Origin: HRBIN15 sp039630445
Lineage (GTDB): Bacteria; Armatimonadota; Fimbriimonadia; Fimbriimonadales; GBS-DC
Assembly: GCA_039630445.1 (NCBI GenBank)
Contig: JBCNVA010000097.1
Span: 1 to 15,400 of the forward strand
Length of the DNA: 15,400 nucleotides
Reading direction: 5' to 3'
Made by a program: the position numbers and the translations under genes. Shown in pieces: positions 1 through 5,704 of the stretch. The notes below the pieces were generated by a model. The model did not search any database, was not told where the DNA came from, and was given only the letters and a program-made list of their open reading frames with translations. Every line of letters starts with the position of its first letter. Position 1 is the stretch's first letter.

Positions 1-590
1 CCCCACAGGGCCCAGAGGGCCCCTTCCCCATCGGGAAGGGCAAACCAAAAGAGGAAAAAGGCGTGAACGGCCAGCAATCCCGTGGCGGCAGGATGGAGCC
101 CAGCAAGACCCCTGAGGCCCCAAAGGAGGAGGGCCAGGTAGAGGCCAAGCCCTAGAAGCCCCCACTTGAGGCCCACCTCCAGAAACTGGTTGTGGGCGCG
201 GAAGCCATAAATCCGGAGGATATCAAGGCTTCCATCCTGCAAGCGAAGGAGAAAGACCGGGTCGCCCCCCGGAGCGTTGGCCACCCTTTCCAAGATGGCG
301 TTGGGGCGTCCGAACTCTGTCTGCAGGAAAGCTTCCAGGTCCGTGGGGGTCAGGAACTGGGGCCAGCGGTGTTCAAACACCCCTCCCCCCCAGCCCAAAA
401 GGGGCCTGGCGGCCATGCCCCCCAGGGCAGCCTTCCAGTAGTAGAGGCGGGTGAGGAAGGTGCTGGGGCTGGCCACCTCCCGCACCGTCCCCCCGCCTTC
501 CAGCGGCCCCCGGGAGGCGAGCCAGACCGCCCCCAAGCCCGTCCCCCCCCCCAACGCCCTACTAAGCCATCGCTTCTGCGTCGTCTGCAT
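1..590 (-). CDS. O-antigen ligase-like (Wzy/WaaL) protein fragment, partial at left edge
   Basis: Reading leftward from 590, 196 codons stay open and run off the window. Residues 48-72 resemble the conserved periplasmic-loop start of O-antigen ligases/polymerases (LYYWKAAL, then RPLLGWGGGVFEHRWP), and HNQFLEVGLKWGLLG at 133-147 is the second conserved block, followed by a membrane helix (about 141-158) and another hydrophobic stretch (171-184). Known members transfer or polymerise O-antigen or other glycans at the membrane and are usually about 400 aa with some eight to ten helices before this loop; here only a weak helix at about 11-26 precedes it, so the N-terminal half is missing. The ATG at 590 was chosen because AAGGAGGT lies exactly 7 nt upstream. 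A run of ten G on the coding strand (543-552) sits at codons 13-16, where normal homology begins. Codon use (GGG, GCC, CTT, CTG) looks Thermus-like and unlike the rest of the window. It may be a truncated pseudogene, a horizontally acquired piece or an assembly join. Confidence 0.7.
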   Translation of the reverse strand, partial: MQTTQKRWLSRALGGGTGLGAVWLASRGPLEGGGTVREVASPSTFLTRLYYWKAALGGMAARPLLGWGGGVFEHRWPQFLTPTDLEAFLQTEFGRPNAILERVANAPGGDPVFLLRLQDGSLDILRIYGFRAHNQFLEVGLKWGLLGLGLYLALLLWGLRGLAGLHPAATGLLAVHAFFLFWFALPDGEGALWALW

Positions 591-597
591 CGTTTGT

Positions 598-605
598 ACC
601 TCCTT
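598..605 (-). promoter_or_regulatory. Strong Shine-Dalgarno for the O-antigen ligase-like fragment
   Basis: The minus strand reads AAGGAGGT followed by 7 nt and ATG at 590, a near-perfect ribosome binding site. It decides this start over an in-frame ATG at 635. The presence of a good start signal on an apparently N-terminally truncated membrane protein is odd. Confidence 0.7.
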
Positions 606-628
606 CCGCTGACAGAGTGCCAGTGTAT

Positions 629-647
629 CCCCCATTATTCATGGGGG
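629..647. other. Small GC-rich hairpin upstream of the minus-strand gene
   Basis: CCCCCAT (629-635) pairs with ATGGGGG (641-647) around a 5-nt loop. It lies about 40 nt before the start at 590, so it would fall in the leader or at the promoter of that gene. It could be an operator or leader hairpin; no T-run follows on either strand, so it is not a typical terminator. Confidence 0.35.
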
Positions 648-773
648 GTCTTACGAGAGTCTTAAAAAAATTGCGTTTTGTAGGCGATTGGGGGGAATTT
701 GCCCTGTTTCAGGGGGGAATCTGCTGATTTTTGACGGAGTGGCGCGATGGTGAGTTCTTGCAGGAGGGTAAAA

Positions 774-913
774 TAACCCAAGTTGCTACCTATTGCCTTT
801 GAGCGGACGAGATTCCTCGCTCCGCTCGGAATGACAAGGCCGGCTTGGTGAAAACGAACCTGTCATTCCGAGCTGAAGGCGAGGAATCTCAAGATAGGTG
901 GCAAGTTGGGTTA
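774..913. repeat. MITE-like palindromic repeat, copy 1 (140 bp)
   Basis: The element begins TAACCCAAGTTGCTACCTAT and ends ATAGGTGGCAAGTTGGGTTA, a 20-bp terminal inverted repeat with 2 mismatches. Inside are two facing arms, one starting GAGATTCCTCG and ending CGGAATGACA (809-836), the other starting TGTCATTCCGAG and ending GAGGAATCTC (861-890), so the unit can fold as one long hairpin. Two more copies lie at 5382-5561 and 12589-12727. The internal spacer differs most in this copy. The outermost TA at both ends fits insertion at a TA dinucleotide, but because TAACCC/GGGTTA is itself symmetrical this is not proof. It encodes nothing. Confidence 0.85.
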
Positions 914-933
914 AAATCGCCTTGTGAACCCTA

Positions 934-1074
934 GTGCCAAAGGTTTATCCTGCACCGCCCAGGGATGTGGAGATTATCACGGAGGATAACGAGCATTTGG
1001 AAAGTGCGTGGCACCGCAATGTGGGCGTCGATAAAGTGATAGAACTGCACCGACAGACAGTGATTCGGGTATGA
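934..1074 (+). CDS. Possible small protein (46 aa) upstream of the GMC oxidoreductase
   Basis: A GTG-initiated frame of 46 codons ends at TGA (1072-1074), 4 nt before the GTG start of the GMC gene. The product is polar (begins VPKVYPAPPRDVEII) with no membrane segment or recognised domain. In-frame TGA at 925-927 blocks any longer version, and no ribosome binding site is clear. The close spacing to the next gene is what you would expect of an operon partner. Equally, it could be the 3' end of a gene whose upstream part was replaced when the repeat at 774-913 arrived. The function is not recognised. Confidence 0.3.
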   Translation: MPKVYPAPPRDVEIITEDNEHLESAWHRNVGVDKVIELHRQTVIRV

Positions 1075-1078
1075 AACG

Positions 1079-2407
1079 GTGAGCATTAAGCAACTCGAAG
1101 CGGAAGTCATTATAGTGGGCACGGGACCAGGCGGCGCAACCGTCGCCCGTGAGCTGGCACGGGCAGGTCGGCGCGTGCTGCTGCTGGAAAAGGGGCGTGA
1201 TGAGCGCGGAACTCGATCTTACGGCACTTATCTGGGCGCGTTGCGCTATACCGAGCGTGCAGGGCTGTTCTTTACGCCTGAAGGCATTCAGCTGGTCGTC
1301 CCTCAAATGGTGGGCGGAGCGACGAGTATGTATGCGGGTTGCGCCGCCGAGCCACCCCCATGGCTTCAACAGCGGTACGGCATCGATCTGGCACAGGAAA
1401 CTGCTGAGACCATTCAGGAACTCCAGATTGCGCCGTTGCCCCCCGAGTATCGGGGCGAAGCGTCCACGCGCTTAGCCGAAGCTGCCGATGCGCTTGGCTA
1501 CGAAGTCTTTCCGCAGCCCAAGTTCATGCGTCCAGAGCGTGCGACGCGCTTCGACTGCGGCGCGAAGTGCTTTTTGGGCTGTCGCTGCGGTGCGAAATGG
1601 AACGCCGCCTCCTATGTGGACGAGGCAGTGCAGCATGGGGCGCAATTGCTCACGCAAGCGCAGGTAGAGCGCGTGCTGATTGAGGAGGGGCAGGCGGTGG
1701 GTGTGGCAGGCAAGTGGCATGGCAAGCCGTTTGTTGCTCGTGCGGAGCGCGTGGTGCTGGCAGCGGGCGGCTTGGGCACGCCCCGCATCCTGCAAGCCAG
1801 CGGGTTCAAAGGGGTTGGTGAGCGACTGGGGTTAGATCTCACCGTGATTGTGTACGGTGTATCCAGAGAGCGCGGCAACGCCACCGACCCCCCGATGAGC
1901 TGGTCATGGCATGACCCCGAATTGGACGCGATGTTCAGCACCCTTGTGGATCCGTGGTTGCTCTATCCGATTATGGCAGGGCTGAGTGGACTGCGCTATG
2001 TGGGCAGCTGGCGACGCTGGCACAACCTGCTGGGCGTGATGATTAAGCTGCGCGATTCGCTTTCGGGGCAGATCACTCCCGATGGACGGGTCAGCAAGCC
2101 GCTAACTCCAGAGGATGCCCAGCGATTGGAGGCAGCCAAAGAGAGGGCGCGTCAGATCCTGATCAAGGCAGGGGCGGACTCACGCACCCTGTTCGCCTCG
2201 CCGATGCGTGGCACGCATCCCTGTGCCACCGTGCGCATCGGGGAAGCGGTGGATAGGCAGCTGCAAACAGAAGTGCGTGGGCTGTTTGTGTGCGACGCCA
2301 GCGTGTTCCCCGAAGCGTTGGGACGCCCAACGGTGCTAACTCTCATCGCCTTAGCCAAACGCCTCGCGCGGCAAAGGGAGCAAGCTGTCGCTTCCATCAG
2401 CGACTGA
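1079..2407 (+). CDS. GMC-family FAD-dependent oxidoreductase
   Basis: This 442-aa protein carries a Rossmann FAD-binding motif at the N terminus (GTGPGG, G14/G16/G19, with E37 at the end of the second strand as the ribose ligand). A Cys-rich block follows at 160-170 (C160, C164, C168, C170), then GAK, as in GMC_oxred_N proteins with the pattern C..GC..GAK. The C-terminal domain shows HPCATVRIG (380-388), corresponding to the family's H-P-x-G-T-x-R-M-G, and CDASVFPEALGRPTVLTL, corresponding to the usual ADASVFP...NPTLTI. GMC enzymes oxidise alcohols, sugars or sterols with FAD; the substrate here cannot be told. In the last motif the usual Asn-Pro is Arg-Pro, so the catalytic arrangement may be altered. 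The GTG start at 1079 has no clear Shine-Dalgarno; the 46-aa frame upstream ends 4 nt earlier, so coupling is possible. There is no signal peptide, so it is probably cytoplasmic or membrane-associated. Confidence 0.85.
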   Translation: MSIKQLEAEVIIVGTGPGGATVARELARAGRRVLLLEKGRDERGTRSYGTYLGALRYTERAGLFFTPEGIQLVVPQMVGGATSMYAGCAAEPPPWLQQRYGIDLAQETAETIQELQIAPLPPEYRGEASTRLAEAADALGYEVFPQPKFMRPERATRFDCGAKCFLGCRCGAKWNAASYVDEAVQHGAQLLTQAQVERVLIEEGQAVGVAGKWHGKPFVARAERVVLAAGGLGTPRILQASGFKGVGERLGLDLTVIVYGVSRERGNATDPPMSWSWHDPELDAMFSTLVDPWLLYPIMAGLSGLRYVGSWRRWHNLLGVMIKLRDSLSGQITPDGRVSKPLTPEDAQRLEAAKERARQILIKAGADSRTLFASPMRGTHPCATVRIGEAVDRQLQTEVRGLFVCDASVFPEALGRPTVLTLIALAKRLARQREQAVASISD

Positions 2408-2409
2408 GC

Positions 2410-2475
2410 GTAAGCAAGGATGGCATCGTAGATGATGCCGACTTGCTGATGGCACTGCTTCGTATGGGCAACGAG
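2410..2475 (+). pseudogene. Remnant of an EF-hand/dockerin-type repeat
   Basis: Just after the GMC stop, one frame reads KDGIVDDADLLMALLRMGN. This is close to the calcium-binding dockerin type I/EF-hand consensus (D-x-D-G-x-V-D-x-x-D-L-x-x-x-L), as found near the C terminus of many secreted proteins in Armatimonadota and Planctomycetota. The first Asp and any preceding protein are absent: upstream, this frame lies inside the GMC gene in a different reading frame. The frame ends at TAA (2503-2505). It is therefore most likely a 20-residue relic of a lost secreted-protein gene, although chance similarity in a short peptide is possible. Confidence 0.4.
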
Positions 2476-2500
2476 AGAACAAACCTTCCGTGTCCGAAGG

Positions 2501-2506
2501 TATAAT
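2501..2506 (+). promoter_or_regulatory. Candidate -10 element (GGTATAAT) for the MNT gene
   Basis: TATAAT preceded by GG lies exactly 7 nt before the GTG at 2514, so the transcript would start at or next to the start codon. No TTGACA-like -35 is visible. The same arrangement occurs before four other genes in the window. Confidence 0.55.
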
Positions 2507-2513
2507 CTCCTTC

Positions 2514-2807
2514 GTGAAGCGCGAGGAAGTGTTGCAGCGACTGCGCCTGCACTGGCACGCGCTCCGCGAGCGGTTCGGCGTGGAACGGCTGGCGCTGTTT
2601 GGCTCCACCGCACGGGATGAAGCGCAGCCTGAAAGCGATGTTGATCTGTTGGTGCGCTTCCACACGCCACCGGGCTATGATGGCTACTTCGCGCTCAAGT
2701 GCTTCCTTGAAGAGGTACTGGGCAAGCCTGTGGATTTAGTGATGGAGGGGGCGTTGCGCCCGTGGGCGCGCCCGATTGTGGAGCAGGAGGCGATCGATGT
2801 CGCGTAG
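2514..2807 (+). CDS. MNT-domain nucleotidyltransferase (MntA-like antitoxin)
   Basis: The 97-aa protein has the minimal nucleotidyltransferase signature GSTARDEAQPESDVDLLV: G30-S31, then the metal-binding pair D42 and D44. The C-terminal part, VLGKPVDLVMEGALRP, is typical of the family and holds a candidate third carboxylate in VDLV. Such proteins (COG1669) pair with HEPN/DUF86 toxins; in the studied MntA/HepT systems the MNT protein neutralises the toxin by transferring AMP to a HEPN tyrosine. Here the partner HEPN frame overlaps the end of this gene but is disrupted, so the enzyme seems orphaned. The GTG at 2514 was chosen because TATAAT lies 7 nt upstream and the family begins about here; a GTG at 2490 would add 8 residues but lies upstream of that element. 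It is full length for the family, cytoplasmic, with no signal peptide. Confidence 0.85.
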   Translation: MKREEVLQRLRLHWHALRERFGVERLALFGSTARDEAQPESDVDLLVRFHTPPGYDGYFALKCFLEEVLGKPVDLVMEGALRPWARPIVEQEAIDVA

Positions 2808-3025
2808 TGTGCGCCTGTTCATCCAAGATATGTTGGAGTGTGCCACCGCATCGGCGCCATCGAACAGCTGCGCACCTATGCCTGTTCATCCAAGATATGT
2901 TGGAGTGTGCCCAGAAGGTGGCGCGCTATACTCAAGGGATGAGTCGCGAGGCGTTTTTTGCGAGTGAACTGGTGTACGACGCTGTACTGCGCAACTTGGA
3001 AATTCTGGGGGAAGCAGCAAAATAG
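2797..3025 (+). pseudogene. HEPN/DUF86 toxin (HepT-like), frameshifted by a 67-bp duplication and C-terminally truncated
   Basis: The ATG at 2797 overlaps the end of the MNT gene and follows AGGAGG 7 nt upstream, the normal layout of an MNT-HEPN pair. The frame starts MSRSVRLFIQDMLECA, then shifts and stops at a TGA near 2970. The same FIQDMLECA sequence appears again in another frame and continues QKVARYTQGMSREAFF...VLRNLEILGEAAK, which is the DUF86 signature. A 32-bp direct repeat (2813-2844 and 2880-2911) is offset by 67 bp; 67 is not divisible by 3, so the duplication caused the shift. Removing 67 bp restores one frame. Even then the protein ends at TAG (3023-3025) right after GEAAK, before the region where the family carries its R-x4-6-H RNase motif. 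Intact members are about 110-120 aa. A functional toxin is therefore unlikely. Confidence 0.75.
2813..2911. repeat. 32-bp direct repeat inside the HEPN pseudogene
   Basis: GCCTGTTCATCCAAGATATG and the 12 bp that follow occur at 2813-2844 and again, identical, at 2880-2911, separated by 35 bp of unrelated sequence. Perfect identity points to a recent event. The 35-bp spacer (2845-2879) is not found elsewhere in the window as far as I can see by eye. Confidence 0.9.
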
Positions 3026-3058
3026 GATGCTGCCATCGCATCGCGTATCCCCACACCG

Positions 3059-4081
3059 ATGGATCCGCAGGAACTGAGGCGACGGCTGGATGCGATTCCG
3101 CGCGTATCGCTGGTGAAGGAGCCAACGCCGCTGGAACCGCTGCCTCGTTTGAGCGCGGAATTGGGACGCCCGTGTTATATCAAGCGCGATGATGCAATTG
3201 GTCCCGCGCTGGGTGGCAACAAAGCCCGCAAGTTGGAGTACCTGCTGGCAGACGCGCTGCAGAAGGGCTACAAAAAGGTGGCGACCTACGGCGGGTTGCA
3301 ATCGAACCATGCGCGGCTTACGGTGGCTGCCGCGCGTCCGCTGGGACTGGAGGTACACCTGTTCTACTTCGCGCCGCGCCCCGAACACCTCCGAGGCAAT
3401 CTGCTCATCAACCAGCTGCTGGGTGCCGAGATGCACTTCATTCCGATGGAGGGCAGCGGGCGACGCTCCCTCGTCGCTACCGACTTTCTGGTGCATCAGC
3501 TGGCGCGACTGCGCATCGGACGGCACTACTTTATCCCGGCAGGGGGGCGGTCGGTACTGGGTAGTTTGGGCTATGTGCGTGCTGCGCTGGAGCTGCATCA
3601 GCAGGCGCTGGCGGCAGGGCTGGAGGGTGCGTGGGTGATTACCGCAGCGGGCACGGGCGGCACGCTGGCGGGGCTGTGGGCGGGGTTGACCATGCTCGGC
3701 TCGCCGCTACGCCCGCTCGGCATCGATGTGGGCGCGCTGTGGAAAGAGTTTCCGCGCACGATTGCGCACTTAGCAGGACGCCTGTGCGCTCGCCTGAAGC
3801 AACCGCACAAGTTCACAGCACAGGAAACGCCCCTCATCGAGACCGTCTATGCTGCGCCAAGCTACGGTGTCCCCAGCGCCGAGGGCAATCGCGCCCTGCA
3901 GCGACTGGCACAATTAGAAGGCGTGCTGCTGGATCCGGTTTACACGGGCAAGGCATTTGCTGGGATGCTCGATCTGGTTGCCAAGGGGCAGCTGGGCACG
4001 CGCGAGCCGCTTATCTTTCTGCACACAGGCGGGCTGCCTGCGCTGTTCGCCTTTGAGGATACGGTATACTCCACGCCATGA
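3059..4081 (+). CDS. PLP-dependent D-cysteine desulfhydrase / ACC deaminase family enzyme
   Basis: The 340-aa protein is a fold-type II PLP enzyme. The motif LGGNKARKLEYLL places the Schiff-base lysine at K55; GGLQSNHAR (79-86) is the substrate/carboxylate loop; AGTGGT (197-202) is the phosphate-binding loop; HTGG near the C terminus is also conserved. Length and order match D-cysteine desulfhydrases (D-cysteine to pyruvate, sulfide and ammonia) and the related 1-aminocyclopropane-1-carboxylate deaminases; the two cannot be safely separated by eye. The protein is cytoplasmic. The ATG at 3059 has no Shine-Dalgarno; TATCCC lies at 3046-3051, exactly 7 nt upstream, a poor match to the start pattern of other genes here. 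Its stop overlaps the ATG of apgM (ATGA), so the two are probably translated together, although apgM also has its own -10-like element inside this gene. Confidence 0.88.
   Translation: MDPQELRRRLDAIPRVSLVKEPTPLEPLPRLSAELGRPCYIKRDDAIGPALGGNKARKLEYLLADALQKGYKKVATYGGLQSNHARLTVAAARPLGLEVHLFYFAPRPEHLRGNLLINQLLGAEMHFIPMEGSGRRSLVATDFLVHQLARLRIGRHYFIPAGGRSVLGSLGYVRAALELHQQALAAGLEGAWVITAAGTGGTLAGLWAGLTMLGSPLRPLGIDVGALWKEFPRTIAHLAGRLCARLKQPHKFTAQETPLIETVYAAPSYGVPSAEGNRALQRLAQLEGVLLDPVYTGKAFAGMLDLVAKGQLGTREPLIFLHTGGLPALFAFEDTVYSTP
4065..4070 (+). promoter_or_regulatory. Candidate internal -10 element (GGTATACT) for apgM
   Basis: TATACT preceded by GG lies in the last codons of the upstream PLP-enzyme gene and exactly 7 nt before the apgM ATG at 4078. 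It would give a leaderless apgM transcript independent of the upstream gene. No -35 match is seen at 16-18 bp. Confidence 0.5.
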
Positions 4082-5322
4082 GCCGAGCGATGTTCAAGGC
4101 GCTGTTGGTGATTGGCGACGGGATGGGCGATCGCCCCGCGGCGGAGCTGGGCAACCGCACGCCGCTGGAGGCAGCACACACGCCAACGATGGATCGCCTC
4201 GCCCAAGAAGGTGAATGCGGGCTAATGGATCCGATCGCACCGGGCATTCGTGCTGGATCCGACACGGCACACCTCGCGCTGCTGGGCTATGACCCTTACA
4301 AGGTCTACACGGGGCGCGGTCCCTTTGAAGCGCTGGGCATCGGCATGGAGGTGCGCGGCGGCGATATTGCCCTCCGCTGCAACTTCAGCACAGTGGATGA
4401 GGATTGGCGCGTGGTGGATCGTCGTGCGGGGCGCATCACCCAGGGCACTGACCAGCTCGCTGCTGTGTTGAACGGCATCGAGATCGAGGGGGTGCAGTGC
4501 TTTTTCAAAGAATCGGTCGCCCATCGGGGTGCGTTGGTGCTGCGTGGGGAAGGGCTTAGCCCCTATATCACTGATGTTGACCCGCATGCAGAGGGAGAAC
4601 CCGTTGCCGAGTGCCGTCCGCTTGACCCCAACGATGCGGTAGCGGCACGCACGGCGCGGATTGTGAACGCCTTCGTGCGCCTCTCTTACGAACGGCTCAA
4701 GGAGCATCCCATCAATCGCGAGCGTGTAGCGCAGGGGCTGCTCCCTGCCAATATTGTGCTGCCGCGCGGAGCAGGCGTTGCACCCCACTTGGAGCCGTTT
4801 CCCCAACGGCACGGGGTTCGTGCCGTTGCCGTCGTCGAAACGGGGCTAATCCGCGGCATCGCCCGCTTCGTCGGCATGGACACGCTGGATGCCCCCGGCG
4901 CTACAGGCGGTGTCGATTCGGACCTGATGAGTATTGGACGCACGCTGGTGCAAGCCCTACAGCAGTACGATTTCGTGCTGTGCAATGTGAAAGCGCCCGA
5001 CATTTGCGGGCATGATGGCAATCCACTCCAGAAGGTAGAGGTGATTGAGCGGATGGACGCGATGCTGCGCCTGGTGCTGGAGATGGCGGGACGCAACTTT
5101 TATCTTGCGCTGACAGCAGACCACTCCACGCCCTGCTCCGTGCGCGACCATTCGGGCGACCCTGTGCCGCTGCTAATCTGGGGACCCGATCTGCGGAGTG
5201 ACGAGGTACAGGCGTTCCACGAGCGTGCCTGTGCGCGCGGCGGCTTGGGACGCCTGCGCGGCTGCGATCTGATGCCAATCCTGACCCAGCTAATGGGCGT
5301 GCAGGAGAAGTTCGGCGCATGA
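4078..5322 (+). CDS. apgM: Cofactor-independent phosphoglycerate mutase, archaeal type
   Basis: The 414-aa protein interconverts 3- and 2-phosphoglycerate in glycolysis/gluconeogenesis. It has the alkaline-phosphatase superfamily layout: IGDGMGD near the start (D14 metal ligand), AGSDTAHLALLGYDP with S61 as the expected phospho-acceptor serine, then toward the C terminus KAPDICGHDGNPLQK and TADHSTPC, which hold the remaining Asp/His metal ligands. This is the aPGAM/ApgM class (COG3635, about 400 aa) common in archaea and scattered among bacteria, not the longer GpmI class. It overlaps the upstream gene by 4 bp. An internal ATG at 4090 (MFKALLVIGDG) is possible, but the first ATG fits both the overlap and the 7-nt distance to TATACT. 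The downstream neighbour is convergent. Confidence 0.93.
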   Translation: MSRAMFKALLVIGDGMGDRPAAELGNRTPLEAAHTPTMDRLAQEGECGLMDPIAPGIRAGSDTAHLALLGYDPYKVYTGRGPFEALGIGMEVRGGDIALRCNFSTVDEDWRVVDRRAGRITQGTDQLAAVLNGIEIEGVQCFFKESVAHRGALVLRGEGLSPYITDVDPHAEGEPVAECRPLDPNDAVAARTARIVNAFVRLSYERLKEHPINRERVAQGLLPANIVLPRGAGVAPHLEPFPQRHGVRAVAVVETGLIRGIARFVGMDTLDAPGATGGVDSDLMSIGRTLVQALQQYDFVLCNVKAPDICGHDGNPLQKVEVIERMDAMLRLVLEMAGRNFYLALTADHSTPCSVRDHSGDPVPLLIWGPDLRSDEVQAFHERACARGGLGRLRGCDLMPILTQLMGVQEKFGA

Positions 5323-5381
5323 GAAGCCGTAGCCCTGCCGTAGGGTAGGGTTATACCAATCGAGATTTCAAAGGCTACATC

Positions 5382-5561
5382 TAACCCGACTTGCCATTTA
5401 TCTGAGATTCCTCGCCTTCGGCTCGGAATGACAAGTTCCCTGCCGCGAAAAAAAGCCTTGTCATTCCAAGCAGATCGTTATCATTCTAAGCGAAGCCTTG
5501 TCATTCCGAGCGAAGCGAGGAATCTCGCCTACTCAAAAATGACAGGTGGCAACTTAGGTTA
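5382..5561. repeat. MITE-like palindromic repeat, copy 2 (180 bp, expanded)
   Basis: It begins TAACCCGACTTGCCA and ends GGTGGCAACTTAGGTTA. The left arm is at 5404-5433 and the right arm at 5499-5526. The right arm's start is repeated upstream at exactly 20-bp spacing (TGTCATTCC at 5459, TATCATTCT at 5479, TGTCATTCC at 5499). This adds 40 bp, which accounts for the full length difference from the 139-140-bp copies. It shares the spacer words CCCTGCCGC and CTCAAAAATGACAGG with copy 3, so these two are the closer pair. Confidence 0.85.
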
Positions 5562-5564
5562 CAT

Positions 5565-5652
5565 TAACCCTCACCTTCAGCCCCTCTCCCAAAAGGAGAG
5601 GGGAGCGCATTCGCCTTCTCCCCTTGGGAGAGGGAGTAGGGGATGAGGGTAA
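5565..5652. repeat. Second inverted-repeat family (CCCTCACC...CCCCTCTCC type), 88 bp
   Basis: The outer arms TTAACCCTCACCTTCAGCCC and GGGGATGAGGGTAA are imperfect complements. Inside are a perfect 9-bp stem, CCCCTCTCC (5581-5589) with GGAGAGGGG (5595-5603), and a 6-bp stem, TCTCCC (5617-5622) with GGGAGA (5626-5631). The type resembles dispersed intergenic repeats of the form 'CCCTCACCC...CCCCTCTCCC' known from many bacterial genomes. It sits between two converging genes, where it might act as a transcription barrier. Confidence 0.7.
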
Positions 5653-5704
5653 CACGGCGTTCGAACTCCTGATCGGTATTACCTCCCCCGAATCGCCCAT
5701 GACC

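Larger units (their letters stand above)
591..933. other. Intergenic region between divergent genes
   Basis: No convincing gene is seen here. The stretch 591-773 is lower in GC than its surroundings and holds the hairpin at 629-647 and two copies of GGGGGGAAT, near 690-700 and 712-720. The remainder (774-913) is a MITE-like repeat copy. No confident -35/-10 pair was found for either direction. Confidence 0.5.
5323..5704. other. Convergent intergenic region with two repeat families
   Basis: This region lies between the ends of apgM and ftcD. The stretch 5323-5381 holds nothing recognisable beyond a weak CCCT/AGGG pairing. 5382-5561 is the second MITE-like copy and 5565-5652 a separate inverted repeat. 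5653-5704 is empty. No stem followed by a T-run was found; the hairpins within the repeats may serve to end transcription from both sides. Confidence 0.6.

Noticed and set aside
192..665. Plus-strand 157-codon open frame in the left region
   Set aside because: It lies opposite the O-antigen ligase-like frame, is low-complexity (Pro/Gly/Arg-rich) and has no domain; the minus strand gives a recognisable protein.
2490..2513. GTG start of the MNT gene at 2490
   Set aside because: It lies upstream of the TATAAT element that is spaced correctly for GTG 2514, and the added residues are not typical of the family.
2876..3598. Minus-strand 240-codon open frame opposite the PLP-enzyme gene
   Set aside because: Composition is Gln/His/Arg-rich without any domain, and the plus strand encodes clear HEPN and PLP-enzyme motifs.
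5581..5631. Intrinsic terminator for apgM or ftcD
   Set aside because: Stable stems exist, but no T-run follows on either strand; kept only as a repeat with a possible barrier role.
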